Under the pieces are notes generated by a model. That model did not search any database, had not been told where the DNA came from, and saw nothing but the letters and a program-made list of their open reading frames with translations. Positions 7,720 through 16,786 of a DNA stretch of 64,000 nt are shown piece after piece; positions within the stretch are counted from its first letter, which is position 1; each line of letters opens with the position of its first letter. Both the position numbers and the translations under genes were made by a program. The stretch is from Xanthomonas arboricola pv. guizotiae (GTDB lineage Bacteria > Pseudomonadota > Gammaproteobacteria > Xanthomonadales > Xanthomonadaceae): contig NZ_MDSK01000016.1 in the NCBI RefSeq assembly GCF_002940205.1, positions 41,120 through 105,119 on the forward strand, given 5' to 3'.

Positions 7720-8965
7720 TCTGATTGCGCCGCCGTATAGCGGGCATCTGCATCCGATCCTGGCGATCGCCCGGCAGCTGGCGCCACATCACGATGTGCA
7801 GGTCATCAGCACGCCGGCGGCACTGGCGCGCATCCGTGCATGCGGACTGAGCGCGGTCGGCGTGCTGGATGCGCAAGCCGACCGGCACCTGCTCGATATT
7901 GCCAACCCACCGCATGCGGTAGGCCACAATCCCTTGCGGCTGCGCCGACAGTTGCACCGCGCGCTTGGCCTGATGGCGCGGGTGGGCGATGCGGTACGGC
8001 AGCGCTGGCGCGAGCGCAGGCCGGACCTGGTGATCGCCGATTTCACCCTGCCCAGCGCGGGGCTGGCGGCGCAGGCGATGGGCATCGCCTGGTGGACCAG
8101 CATGCCGTCGCCCTGCGTGATCGAAACCGGCGACGGGCCTCCGGCGTATTTCGGCGGCCTGCTTCCGCCATCCACGCCAGCGCAGCGGATCTGGCAGGCG
8201 ATGGCGCGGCGGCTGACGCGTGGCTTCAAACGGAGCCTGCATCTGTGTTACCGCCGTCAGATGCGCGCATCCGGATTGCCGGCGATCTATCGCAGCGATC
8301 GCAGCGAGGCGGTGTATTCGCCGCACTGCATCCTGGCCCTGGGGCTGCCGTCGTTCGAGTTGGCGCGGCGCTGGCCGGCGGCGGTACATTTCGTCGGGCC
8401 GCAGCTGTGCACGCCGCCGGCGGCGGTGGCGCCGCCGCAGTTCGTCCCCGGTCGTCGGCATGTGCTGGTGACGCTGGGCACCCATCTGCAATGGGTCAAG
8501 CAGCGGATGGACCAGGTGCTGCGTGCCGTCGCAGTGCAGTTTCCGCAGGTGATCTTCCACTTCAGCGATGGCGATACCGCCGCGCCGCCAGCGCAGACGC
8601 ACGGCAACTACCAGCGCCTGCCATACGTGGACTACGCACAGCAGCTGCATCGCTACGACCTGGTCGTCCACCATGGCGGTGCCGGCATCCTGTATGCCTG
8701 CCTGGCCGCGGGCTTGCCGTCGATCGTCTACCCGCTGGATTACGATCAGTTCGACCATGCCGCGCGCCTGCACAGCGCAGGTGCGTCGCGGTGGCTGCGC
8801 GAGCTGGACGGCCTGCCTGCGCTGTTGCGCGAGGCACTGGCTGCCACCGAGCTGCCGGCGGGCGTGCGTAGATTGCAGGCAGAGCTGCACGACATCGCTG
8901 CGCAGGCGCGCATCGTGCGGCTGGTGGAGGTGTTTGCACGCACCGGGGCGGTGCCGCAGGTCTGA
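7709..8965 (+). CDS. Glycosyltransferase of the UGT/MGT type (GT1-like)
   Basis: A 418-residue GT-B glycosyltransferase. The N-terminus IDLIAPPYSGHLHPILAIARQL is the classic start of macrolide/UGT-type enzymes with the catalytic-base histidine in SGHLHP. The C-terminal donor-binding signature is VVHHGGAGILYACLAAGLPSIVYPLDYDQFDHAARL, followed by A-G-A. Enzymes of this group transfer a sugar from a nucleotide donor to a small lipophilic acceptor, for instance zeaxanthin, macrolides or sterols. Here it is the last gene of the run starting with gumO, so its acceptor is likely the product of the preceding enzymes (inference). ATG 7709 overlaps the previous gene and is preceded by AGGGAAGGG. Confidence 0.87.
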   Translation: MRIDLIAPPYSGHLHPILAIARQLAPHHDVQVISTPAALARIRACGLSAVGVLDAQADRHLLDIANPPHAVGHNPLRLRRQLHRALGLMARVGDAVRQRWRERRPDLVIADFTLPSAGLAAQAMGIAWWTSMPSPCVIETGDGPPAYFGGLLPPSTPAQRIWQAMARRLTRGFKRSLHLCYRRQMRASGLPAIYRSDRSEAVYSPHCILALGLPSFELARRWPAAVHFVGPQLCTPPAAVAPPQFVPGRRHVLVTLGTHLQWVKQRMDQVLRAVAVQFPQVIFHFSDGDTAAPPAQTHGNYQRLPYVDYAQQLHRYDLVVHHGGAGILYACLAAGLPSIVYPLDYDQFDHAARLHSAGASRWLRELDGLPALLREALAATELPAGVRRLQAELHDIAAQARIVRLVEVFARTGAVPQV

Positions 8966-9102
8966 TGCGTCATCGCGCGCGATCGGTCGTGTCGCGGGTC
9001 ACTACGTCCGCGTCAGCACGCGGCATCCGGCAGTGCCGGCACAGGCAGGCAATTTTTGCAAGCACCTGCCGCCACTGCCGCCGCGTGCGACCAGCGCAGG
9101 CC

Positions 9103-11019
9103 TCAGCCTGCAGCGGCATTCAACGCGGGCGGCTTGCCTGCCATCAGCTGCGGCCAGCGCTTGAGCACGGCGGCGCGGATGCCGGCCTGGTCGATGCCGG
9201 CCTCGGCCAGCAGGTCTTCGCGGCTGGCATGGTGCTGGAAGCTGTCCGGCAGGCCCAGGTGCAGCATCGGCATGGTGACCGCTTCGGCGTTGAGCAGTTC
9301 GGCCACGCCCGAGCCGGCGCCGCCGGCAACGACGTTGTCTTCGATGGTGACGAAGCCTTCGTGGCTCTTGGCCAGTTCCAGCAGCATGGCTTTGTCGAGC
9401 GGTTTGACGAAGCGCATGTTGACCACGGTCAGGCCGAGCTCGCGGCCGACCGCTTCTGCGGCGTCCACGCTGGCGCCGAAACCCAGCAGGGCGATGCGCG
9501 TGCCGCTGCGACGCAGCTGCGCCTTGCCGATCGGCAGGCTGGTGAGCGATGCGTCGAGCGCGCTGCCCGGGCCGGTGCCGCGCGGGTAACGTACTGCCGC
9601 CGGGCCTTCGTAACGCACGCCGGTGGTGAGCATCTGGCGGCATTCGGCCTCGTCGGCCGGCGCCATCACCACCATGTGCGGGACGCAGCGCAGGAAGCTC
9701 AGGTCCAGGTTGCCGGCATGGGTGGCGCCATCCGGGCCGACCACGCCGCCGCGGTCGATCGCGAACAGCACGTCGAGCTTCTGCACCGCCACGTCGTGCA
9801 CCAGCTGGTCGTAGCCGCGCTGCAGGAACGTGGAGTAGATCGCCACCACCGGTTTGGCGCCCTGGGTCGCCATGCCGGCGGCCAGCGTCACCGCATGCTG
9901 CTCGGCGATCGCCACGTCGAAATAGCGCTGCGGATGTTCCTTGCTGAAACGCACCAGGCCCGAGCCCTCGCGCATCGCCGGGGTGATCACCAGCAGCCTG
10001 GGTTCGGCCGCGGCCATGTCGCAGACCCAGTCGCTGAAGACATCGGTATAGGTTGGTTTCCTGGCGCCGGCCTTGGCGACCAGGCCCTTGCTCGGGTCGA
10101 ACGGGCCGACGGCGTGATAGCCGATCTGGTCGCCTTCGGCCAGCTCGTAGCCCTTGCCCTTGGTGGTGATCACGTGCAGCAGCTGTGGGCCCTTGAGCGT
10201 CTTCAGGGTCTTCAGTGCGCCGACCAGGCCGGGCAGGTCGTGGCCGTCGATCGGGCCGGTGTAGTGGAAGCCCATTTCCTCGAACAGCGTGGACGGCACG
10301 AACATGCCCTTCCAGTGTTCTTCCCAGCGCCGCACGAAGCGCGCGGTGGGGTTGTTCTTCTTGTCGCCGAGGATCTTCTTGCCGCCCTCGCGGATGGCGT
10401 TGAGGGTGCGGCTGCCGCTGGCACGCCCCAGCATCTTGGTCAGCCCGCCGACCGCTTCGGAGATCGACATGCGGTTGTCGTTGAGGATCACCAGCAGGTT
10501 CGGCTCCGGGTCCATGCCGCCGGCGTGGTTGAGCGCCTCGTAGACCATGCCGGCGGTCATCGCGCCGTCGCCGATCACCGCCACCACCTTGCGCTCGTCG
10601 CCGTTGCGCTGCGCGGCGATCGCCATGCCCAGCGCGGCCGAGATCGAGGTCGAGGAATGCCCGACGCCGAAGGTGTCGTAGATGCTCTCTTCGCGCTTGG
10701 GGAACGGCGCCACGCCGTCCTTCTGCTTGACCGTGTGGATCTGGTCGCGGCGGCCGGTGAGGATCTTGTGCGGATAGGTCTGATGGCCCACATCCCACAC
10801 CAGCTGATCGACCGGGGTCTGATACAGGTAGTGCAGGGCGACGGTGAGTTCGATCACGCCCAGGCCGGCCGCAAAATGCCCGCCGCTCTTGCCCACCGAT
10901 TCGATGAGGTAGGCGCGCAGCTCTTCGGCGATCGCGGGCAGATCGGCTTCGTCGAAAGTGCGCAGATCGTCGGGGGTCTGGATGCGGGACAGGCGCGGAT
11001 AGCGGGTGGTGTCGATCAT
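9103..11019 (-). CDS. dxs: 1-deoxy-D-xylulose-5-phosphate synthase
   Basis: DXS condenses pyruvate and glyceraldehyde-3-phosphate, the first step of the MEP isoprenoid pathway, using thiamine diphosphate. The 638-residue length is normal. Visible signatures are [14 protein letters not shown], the ThDP motif [19 protein letters not shown]...NDNRMSIS (GDG to N), and the C-terminal transketolase part [16 protein letters not shown] with the conserved Glu, and [19 protein letters not shown] chose the ATG giving [11 protein letters not shown]; an ATG directly before it (11022) is also possible. The gene stands alone, converging on the gumO operon, with 137 bases between the two stops. Confidence 0.97.
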   Translation of the reverse strand: MIDTTRYPRLSRIQTPDDLRTFDEADLPAIAEELRAYLIESVGKSGGHFAAGLGVIELTVALHYLYQTPVDQLVWDVGHQTYPHKILTGRRDQIHTVKQKDGVAPFPKREESIYDTFGVGHSSTSISAALGMAIAAQRNGDERKVVAVIGDGAMTAGMVYEALNHAGGMDPEPNLLVILNDNRMSISEAVGGLTKMLGRASGSRTLNAIREGGKKILGDKKNNPTARFVRRWEEHWKGMFVPSTLFEEMGFHYTGPIDGHDLPGLVGALKTLKTLKGPQLLHVITTKGKGYELAEGDQIGYHAVGPFDPSKGLVAKAGARKPTYTDVFSDWVCDMAAAEPRLLVITPAMREGSGLVRFSKEHPQRYFDVAIAEQHAVTLAAGMATQGAKPVVAIYSTFLQRGYDQLVHDVAVQKLDVLFAIDRGGVVGPDGATHAGNLDLSFLRCVPHMVVMAPADEAECRQMLTTGVRYEGPAAVRYPRGTGPGSALDASLTSLPIGKAQLRRSGTRIALLGFGASVDAAEAVGRELGLTVVNMRFVKPLDKAMLLELAKSHEGFVTIEDNVVAGGAGSGVAELLNAEAVTMPMLHLGLPDSFQHHASREDLLAEAGIDQAGIRAAVLKRWPQLMAGKPPALNAAAG

Positions 11020-11455
11020 CATCGTGTCAATGTTCTGAAGCCGTATTGTCCTCCCCATGCGAAGGCCCGGCAAGCAAACCGGTTCAGCTGTCAGCGGGAA
11101 GTGATGGGCACGCGCGCCGTCGCGCCCGGGGCGCGCGGCGCTCACGGACATCTGCGGCAATCTGCCGCACCTGACGATGTAGCGGTTCCGCCGGGCGTTC
11201 TCGATCACGCGGCCCCTGGCGCGCCTGTGTGGGGCGGCGGAAGCTCGGCCGTATCAGGGGTGCCTCATGCGTTGGGCGCCGTGGTCACGGGACGTCAGGT
11301 CAGATACACGGCCCGCACGTAGAGCTGCCAACGCTGCGCGAGTGGGACAGCGGTACGCGCGGCCAGGCTCAACAACTGCGCGTGGCTATGTTGGCACGCA
11401 TTCGAAGGTTGCTCGGCCACTGACCGGCCAGCAGTCGCAACGAGTGACCAGTTGG
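11020..11455. other. Intergenic stretch between dxs and the HNH nuclease gene
   Basis: About 430 bases with no convincing coding frame, RNA gene or repeat that I can see. It should contain the dxs promoter, since dxs starts at the left edge reading leftward, but I do not see a clear -35/-10 pair. Confidence 0.5.
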
Positions 11456-12112
11456 CTACAGCGACAGCTTGGAACGCTTGGGCAGCTGCGCGCGCAGGAA
11501 TGCCATCTGGTCGGAGAGGATGTTGCGGTTGGACAGGATCAGGTGTTCGATCCAGCTCGGCCGGTACGGCACGGCCAGCAACGGCATCTGCGCCTGCTGT
11601 GGCGTCCGGTTGGCCTTGCGCGAGTTGCACTGGAAGCAGGCGGTGACCACGTTCTCCCAGCTGTCGCGGCCGCCCTTGGAGACCGGCATGACGTGATCGC
11701 GGGTCAGGTGCGGGCGACTGAAGTGCTGGCCGCAATACATGCACAGCTGCGCGTCGCGCGCGAACAGGGCGGTGTTGCTGAGCGTCGGGGTCGGGTCCAG
11801 CGCACGCGAACGCGCGTGCCCGCGCGCGGCGATGATGGGATGCAATTCCAGCATGCTGCGCTCGCCGGTCAGGCGCGAGATGCCACCATGGATCTGCATG
11901 CAGGGCTCGCCCAGCGTCCAGGACACCGCATCGCGTGCGTACAGACAGGCGGCGTCCTGCCAGTTGATCCAGTCCAGCACGCGACCATGCGCATCGAGCG
12001 ACAGCAGGCGCAAGGTGGGAAGTGGCTGGATCGCAGCGACAGCACTGCCCGCGACCGGAGCAGAAGAGCCTCCGGGGAAGATCACATCACCTGCGTGCGT
12101 GTCTGTCTCCAT
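11456..12112 (-). CDS. HNH endonuclease family protein
   Basis: A 218-residue protein with a complete HNH nuclease module in its second half: a zinc-type CMYCGQ pair, then LTRDHVMPVSKGGRDSWENVVTACFQCNSRKANRTP, giving the D-H, the N and the second C-x2-C, then KAN. The N-terminal half (residues 1-110) has no motif I recognise. Stand-alone housekeeping HNH proteins of this kind (McrA-like fold, often annotated only as HNH endonuclease) are common in proteobacteria and are not necessarily defence genes. No partner methylase or mobile element lies next to it. The start at 12112 is the only good ATG upstream of the conserved part. Confidence 0.87.
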   Translation of the reverse strand: METDTHAGDVIFPGGSSAPVAGSAVAAIQPLPTLRLLSLDAHGRVLDWINWQDAACLYARDAVSWTLGEPCMQIHGGISRLTGERSMLELHPIIAARGHARSRALDPTPTLSNTALFARDAQLCMYCGQHFSRPHLTRDHVMPVSKGGRDSWENVVTACFQCNSRKANRTPQQAQMPLLAVPYRPSWIEHLILSNRNILSDQMAFLRAQLPKRSKLSL

Positions 12113-12287
12113 CGGGAAAACAGCTTATACCCGATCGTTGACAGTTTGTGTATCGCAGCGAACGGCTTTGGCGCGCGTCTTGCAATCACGCGTCTTGCAA
12201 TCAGGGATCGGCACGTCCCTGCCCAGCCGCTCCGACCGCGATGCCGCCGCGCTGCGCACAATGTTCGGACGCGTTGCAGGCCTTGTT

Positions 12288-12858
12288 TAGCCGTAGGCGC
12301 GCACCTGGGCGCGACGTCTTGCCGATCGGTACTGCCTTGTCGCGGCCAGGTCCGCTGCTACGACAGCGGCGGAATCGTGCGATGTTGCCGTGGGCGCGCA
12401 CCTGGGCGCGACGTCTTGCCGATCGGTACTGCCTTGTCGCGGCCAGGTCCGCTGCTACGACGGCGGCGGAAATCCTGCGGTGTTGCCGTAGGCGCGCACC
12501 TGGGCGCGACGTCTTGCCGATCGGTACTGCCTTGTCGCGGCCAGGTCCGCTGCTACGACGGCGGCGGAAATCCTGCGGTGTTGCCGTAGGCGCGCACCTG
12601 GGCGCGAGGTCTGGCCGATCGGGGCCGCCTCATCGCGGCCAGGTCCGCTCCTACGACCGCGGCGGAATCCTGCGGTGTTGCCGTAGGAGCGCACCCGGGC
12701 GCGACGTCTTGCCGAGCGGTACCGCCTCGTCGCTGCCAGGTCCGCTCCTACGACGGCGGCGGAAATCCTGGGATGTTGCCGTAGGAGCGCACCTGGGCGC
12801 GACGTCTTGCCGATCGGTACTGCCTCGTCGCGGCCAGGTCCGCTGCTACGACAGTGGC
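12288..12858. repeat. Tandem array of 97-98-bp REP-like units (about 5.8 copies)
   Basis: Six near-identical units begin at about 12291, 12388, 12486, 12584, 12681 and 12779, with a period of 97 or 98 bp; the last is incomplete. Each has the layout GTAGG(A/C)GCGCACC(T/C)GGGCGCGA, then TTGCCGA(T/G)CGGTAC, then CGCGGCCAGGTCCGCT(G/C)CTACGAC. The ends GTAGGAGCG and CGCTCCTAC are inverted repeats in the units that keep them, so each unit can fold. The array lies between the starts of the HNH gene and the end of the acyl-CoA dehydrogenase gene, with no ORF of its own. A single related element is at 30728-30792. No RAYT transposase is visible nearby. Confidence 0.85.
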
Positions 12859-12883
12859 AGCCCGCCGCGACGATTGCGCTTGC

Positions 12884-14677
12884 TCAGGCTTCGCCGAACA
12901 ACTCCGCTTCCAGCGTCATCAACGGCGCTGCGCCGCTGCGGATGGTGGCGGCATGGGTCAGCGTGCGCGGCAACACGCGCGCGAAATAGAAGCGGGCGGT
13001 TTCGCGCTTGGCGCGCTTGAACTCCTCGCTGTGCGCGGAAGCATCGGCAGCGGCCACGCTGCGCGCCCACCAGTACGCCAGCACCACATAGCCGGAATAG
13101 AACAGGTAGTCGTAGCTGGCGGCACCGAGTTCGTCCGGGTTGCGGGCGGCGCGATCGAGCACGTCGCGGGTCAGCATCGCCCACTCGCTGCACTTGTCAC
13201 GCAGCGGCTTGATGAACTCGGCCAGCGCCGGCGTATCTTGCTGCGCGTTGGCGAAGCGTTCGACATCGGCCAGGAACAGCTTCAGTCCCGCCGCCTGGCT
13301 GGCAGCGGTCTTGCGGCCGATCAGGTCCAGCGCCTGGATGCCGGTGGTGCCTTCGTAGATGGTGGTGATGCGTGCGTCGCGGGCCAGCTGCTCCATGCCG
13401 TATTCGCGGATATAGCCGTGGCCGCCGAAGCACTGCAGCGCATGGTAGGTGTTCTCGATCGACCACTCGGTCTGGCAGGCCTTGGAGATCGGGGTGAGGA
13501 AGCTCACCAGGGTCTCGGCGTCGGCGCGTTCCTGCTCGGTCTCGCCCCGGTGGCTGATGTCGACCAGGCTGGCGGCGTGCAGCGCGAGCAGGCGGCTGCC
13601 TTCGGTCAGCGACTTGATGGTCAGCAGCATGCGGCGCACGTCCGGGTGCACGATGATCGGGTCGGCCGGCTTGTCGGGAAACCTGGCGCCGCTGAGCGCG
13701 CGCGACTGCAGGCGCTCGCGGGTGTAGCGCAAGGCGTTCTGATAGGCGCGCTCGGACAGCCCGATGCCCTGCAGACCCACACTCAGGCGCGCGGTATTCA
13801 TCATCGTAAACATGGCCTGCAGGCCCTTGTGCGGCTGGCCGACCAAGTAGCCCTGCGCGCCTTCGAAGTTCATCACGCAGGTCACCGAACCCTTGATGCC
13901 CATCTTGTGCTCGATCGAGCCGCAGTGCAGCGCGTTGCGTTCGCCCACGTTGCCGTCGCGGTCCACCTTGAACTTGGGGGTGACGAACAGCGAGATGCCC
14001 TTGGCGCCGGCCGGTGCATCCGGCAACTTGGCCAGCACCAGATGCACGATGTTGTCGGTGAGGTCGTGCTCGCCGGCGGTGATGAAGATCTTGGTGCCGG
14101 TGATGGCATGGCTGCCGTCGGCGTTGGGCTCGGCGCGGGTCTTGAGCAGGCCCAGGTCGGTGCCGCAATGCGGCTCGGTCAGGCACATGGTGCCGGTCCA
14201 GCGGCCGTCGATCAGCGGCTTGAGGAAGACATCCTGCTGCCAGGTTTCGCCGTGCTGGCGCAGCGCTTCCATCGCGCCGTGCGATAGCAGCGGAAAGTTG
14301 CCCCAGGCCAGGTTGGCGGCGTTGATCATTTCGCTCAACGGCACGCCCAGCGTGTGCGGCATGCCCTGGCCGCCGAATTGCGTTTCGGCGGTGAGCCCAT
14401 TCCAGCCGCCTTCCACGAACTGGTCGTAGGCCGCACGGAAGCCGGGTGGGGTGGTCACCGCGTGGCTGTTCTTGTCGAAGGCGCAGCCGATTTCGTCGCC
14501 GATGCTGTTGAGCGGCGCCAGTACCTGCGCGGTGAAGCGGCCGGCTTCTTCGAGCACGGCGTCGATGATGTCGGTGCTGGCGTCGGCATAGCCGAGCCGG
14601 GCGAACAGGGCCTGCGCGCCGAGCACGTCGTGCAGGGCGAAGCGGAAATCGGTCAGCGGGGCGGTGTAGCTGCTCAT
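12884..14677 (-). CDS. Acyl-CoA dehydrogenase family protein
   Basis: A 597-residue FAD-dependent acyl-CoA dehydrogenase of the longer class that carries an extra C-terminal domain (about residues 470-597). The N-terminus MSSYTAPLTDFRFALHDVL is characteristic of this group. The FAD/substrate-binding signature CLTEPHCGTDLGLLKTRA and the GTKIFITAGEHDLTDNIVH stretch are present, as is YIREYGMEQLARDARITTIYEGTTGIQALDLIGRK near the active site. It introduces a trans-2 double bond into an acyl-CoA and passes electrons to ETF. No other beta-oxidation genes adjoin, so chain-length preference cannot be inferred. Start chosen by the conserved N-terminus, with a purine-rich GGATTCCG just upstream. Confidence 0.92.
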   Translation of the reverse strand: MSSYTAPLTDFRFALHDVLGAQALFARLGYADASTDIIDAVLEEAGRFTAQVLAPLNSIGDEIGCAFDKNSHAVTTPPGFRAAYDQFVEGGWNGLTAETQFGGQGMPHTLGVPLSEMINAANLAWGNFPLLSHGAMEALRQHGETWQQDVFLKPLIDGRWTGTMCLTEPHCGTDLGLLKTRAEPNADGSHAITGTKIFITAGEHDLTDNIVHLVLAKLPDAPAGAKGISLFVTPKFKVDRDGNVGERNALHCGSIEHKMGIKGSVTCVMNFEGAQGYLVGQPHKGLQAMFTMMNTARLSVGLQGIGLSERAYQNALRYTRERLQSRALSGARFPDKPADPIIVHPDVRRMLLTIKSLTEGSRLLALHAASLVDISHRGETEQERADAETLVSFLTPISKACQTEWSIENTYHALQCFGGHGYIREYGMEQLARDARITTIYEGTTGIQALDLIGRKTAASQAAGLKLFLADVERFANAQQDTPALAEFIKPLRDKCSEWAMLTRDVLDRAARNPDELGAASYDYLFYSGYVVLAYWWARSVAAADASAHSEEFKRAKRETARFYFARVLPRTLTHAATIRSGAAPLMTLEAELFGEA

Positions 14678-14714
14678 GCGGAATCCTTCAAATGCGTGCG
14701 GGAAGGCGTGCGCG

Positions 14715-15191
14715 TCAGCGCAGCACGCCGTTGAGGCCGGGGGCCGGGCTGAGCGTGTTGCGCGACTCGACGCTGAAATCGCGCTGCTTCTTGTCCTGCG
14801 GCGTCGCCCACACCGTGCCCTTGAGCGCGTAAGGCAGCGAGCGGCCACTGGCGAGCACATCGGCCACGGTGAGGCGGCCCAGCGAGGTTGGCTGCACGCT
14901 GACGGTCACGACGTCGGCGGTTTCCGGGCCGATCGAGATGCCGACGTTCTGGTCGAGCTTGCCGGCCAGCTGGTCGCCGGCGGAAATCTCCAGCGCCACG
15001 CGTTCGAACTGCATCGGGATGCTGCTGTAGTTCTGCAGCCGCAGATCCACCGACCAGGTGCCGTCGGCACGCACGGTCAGTTGCTGGATGCTGGCGGCCG
15101 GCTCGGACACGCGGCGGACCGCACCGCCGCAGGCGCTCAGCAGCAGGCCGCAGGCCAGCGACAGGATCAGGAGACGGGAGGCACGACGCAT
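14715..15191 (-). CDS. LEA type 2-like lipoprotein
   Basis: A 158-residue predicted lipoprotein. The signal MRRASRLLILSLACGLLLSACGG has a typical lipobox (LSAC), so Cys at about position 20 would be acylated. The mature part (SIQQLTVRADGTWSVDLRLQNYSSIPMQFERVALEIS...) matches the LEA14/WHy beta-sandwich pattern found in bacterial envelope lipoproteins. It begins upstream of the acyl-CoA dehydrogenase with 37 bases between them, same strand, so may be cotranscribed. The role of these lipoproteins is unknown. Confidence 0.8.
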   Translation of the reverse strand: MRRASRLLILSLACGLLLSACGGAVRRVSEPAASIQQLTVRADGTWSVDLRLQNYSSIPMQFERVALEISAGDQLAGKLDQNVGISIGPETADVVTVSVQPTSLGRLTVADVLASGRSLPYALKGTVWATPQDKKQRDFSVESRNTLSPAPGLNGVLR

Positions 15192-15329
15192 GTACTGAGG
15201 TCCTTGGCGGGTGTAAGGCGGCGCCAAGAATACTACGCAGTACGGACGCTGCCTTGCTGCCTTGCGGCGTGTCCGTGCGCAGGCGTTGCGGCACACCACG
15301 CAGCACGGCCTGCGTTCAGGCTGCTGGCG

Positions 15330-15866
15330 TCAACGCAAGGGCGCAGCCACGATCAGCGGCGACAGGTCATAGCCCATCTGCGTGGCCTGCGCCTTGAGTT
15401 GCTCGAGCTGCGCGCGCGGCATCTGTGGCGAGCGCGACAGGATCCACAGATACTTGCGATCCGGTTCGCCGACCATCGCCCATTGGTAGTCCGGGTCGAG
15501 CGCGATCACCCAGTAGTCGGCCCACACCAGCGGCAACCAGCTCAGCCACTCCGGCGCAAAGCGCACCTGCAGCTGCCCGGGCCGGCCCTCGACCGGCCGT
15601 GCCACTCCCTCGGCCTGGGTCAGCTCGCCATCGGCGCTGCGGCAGCCGTTGCGCACGCCGATCAGGCCATCGTCGCGCAAGGTGTAGCTGGCGGTGATGT
15701 CGCTGCGGCACTTCTTCTGGAACGACACCGGAAGATGCGCGATCTCGTGCCACTGGCCGGCGTAGCGGGAGATGTCCAGTTGCGGCACTGCGCGTACCGG
15801 CTGTTGGGCCGCGGCCATCAACGGCAGCAGCAAGGCGAACGACAACAGCAGGCGGGGCAGGCGCAT
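15330..15866 (-). CDS. Lipocalin family protein (Blc-like)
   Basis: A 178-residue exported lipocalin. A signal peptide (MRLPRLLLSFALLLPLMAAAQ) precedes the lipocalin SCR1 motif in DISRYAGQWHEIAHLPVSFQKKCRSDITASYTL (G-x-W), followed by VRNGCR, LQVRFAPEWL, LPLVWADYWVIALDPDYQWAMVGEPDRKYLWILSRSP, the usual order for Blc. There is no lipobox cysteine at the cleavage site, unlike E. coli Blc, so it may be free in the periplasm. Bacterial lipocalins bind lipids, such as lysophospholipids, and are often induced by envelope stress. Start chosen to place the signal peptide; GAGGAGAT lies just upstream. Confidence 0.9.
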   Translation of the reverse strand: MRLPRLLLSFALLLPLMAAAQQPVRAVPQLDISRYAGQWHEIAHLPVSFQKKCRSDITASYTLRDDGLIGVRNGCRSADGELTQAEGVARPVEGRPGQLQVRFAPEWLSWLPLVWADYWVIALDPDYQWAMVGEPDRKYLWILSRSPQMPRAQLEQLKAQATQMGYDLSPLIVAAPLR

Positions 15867-16045
15867 GACAATCTCCTCGGGACCTGCGCAGGCTAGGCCA
15901 TGCCGCCCGCCGTGCGGCGTGAACCGGCGCAGGAAAGCACGCTCACCGCGCCGGCCCGCAACAAAGTTCATCACAATGCTTGCTCAAACTGCGCCTGCTC
16001 GCTATGATGCGCGTCCTCGTAACGCAGGCAGCATGTTGCGATAGT

Positions 16046-16121
16046 GGCCGAGTAGCTCAGTTGGTAGAGCAGGGGATTGAAAATCCCCGTGTCGGCGGTT
16101 CGATTCCGTCCTCGGCCACCA
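16046..16121 (+). tRNA. tRNA-Phe (GAA)
   Basis: A 76-base tRNA with the 7-bp acceptor stem GGCCGAG/CTCGGCC, D-arm TAGCTCAGTTGGTAGAGC, anticodon stem-loop GGGGATTGAAAATCCCC with anticodon GAA, T-arm around GGTTCGATTCC, and an encoded CCA end. All arms pair. No integrase or direct repeat of its 3' end is seen next to it. Confidence 0.98.
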
Positions 16122-16307
16122 TTTCCACGCCTTCGTTCGCAAGGCGTCCCGGCAATCGCCGGATGTGCAAACTCTCTTGCTTCGTTTTGTCGATGCCACG
16201 TGGCGGCGATTGCTGCGGATGGAATTCTTGCGTTTGCCGGCAGGCCTGGCGCCTGCGGCGGTGGTTTTCCACGTGGTCTTCAACTGCGCGTGGCGATACT
16301 TCCGCGC

Positions 16308-16565
16308 ATGACGCACAGAACACTTCGACGCACGTTGATTCACGGCTACTGCGGTGAGTTCCGCGTGGAAACGATGGAAAGTCAGGCGCCTGGACAGACC
16401 CAGTGGTCGTCGACGGCGTTCGTGTATCACCGCGACCACCCTTCGCCGATCGCCACGATCGAAGGCGCCGGACAGGGCGAATACCGCGGCGATGCGCGCG
16501 AGCAGGCACTGCGTGTGGGTTCGTGTCTGGCCGAGTTTCTGGACCCGAAGGAATACCGGCGCTGA
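16308..16565 (+). CDS. Small hypothetical protein
   Basis: An 85-residue basic protein with no family I recognise. The part from GEFRVETMESQAPGQTQWSSTAFVYHRDHPSPIATIEGAG to FLDPKEYRR looks like a small folded domain and has normal codon use for the region, which supports it being real. An internal ATG would give a shorter product. It stands alone between tRNA-Phe and the LOV kinase. Confidence 0.55.
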   Translation: MTHRTLRRTLIHGYCGEFRVETMESQAPGQTQWSSTAFVYHRDHPSPIATIEGAGQGEYRGDAREQALRVGSCLAEFLDPKEYRR

Positions 16566-16786
16566 AGGCCTGGCGCCGTCACCGCGACGGCCTGCTGCGC
16601 CGATGAGCAGCGGGCGCCAGGCGTTCAACCGTGCCTGCGCTCATGAGCTCCGCCCTGGCGAGTGCGGCATCCCGCGCGCCGGGTTGCATCGGCCGCTGCG
16701 GCCGTACGGCAAAGGCTCATGGATGTGAGGGATCGGCTCACCGGCCCTCACTACACTGTCGCCACGGGAATCGCCCCGCGGAGAAC

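Noticed and set aside
11456..12112. HNH protein as part of a restriction or phage-defence system
   Set aside because: No methylase, helicase or other defence gene adjoins, and stand-alone HNH proteins of this form are common chromosomal genes.
12288..12858. Repeat array considered as a CRISPR
   Set aside because: The repeated unit is the whole 97-98 bp with no unique spacers, it contains inverted arms, and no cas genes are present.
16046..16121. tRNA-Phe as an integration site for a genomic island
   Set aside because: No integrase, no repeat of the tRNA 3' end downstream, and the flanking genes are ordinary chromosomal genes with the same base composition.
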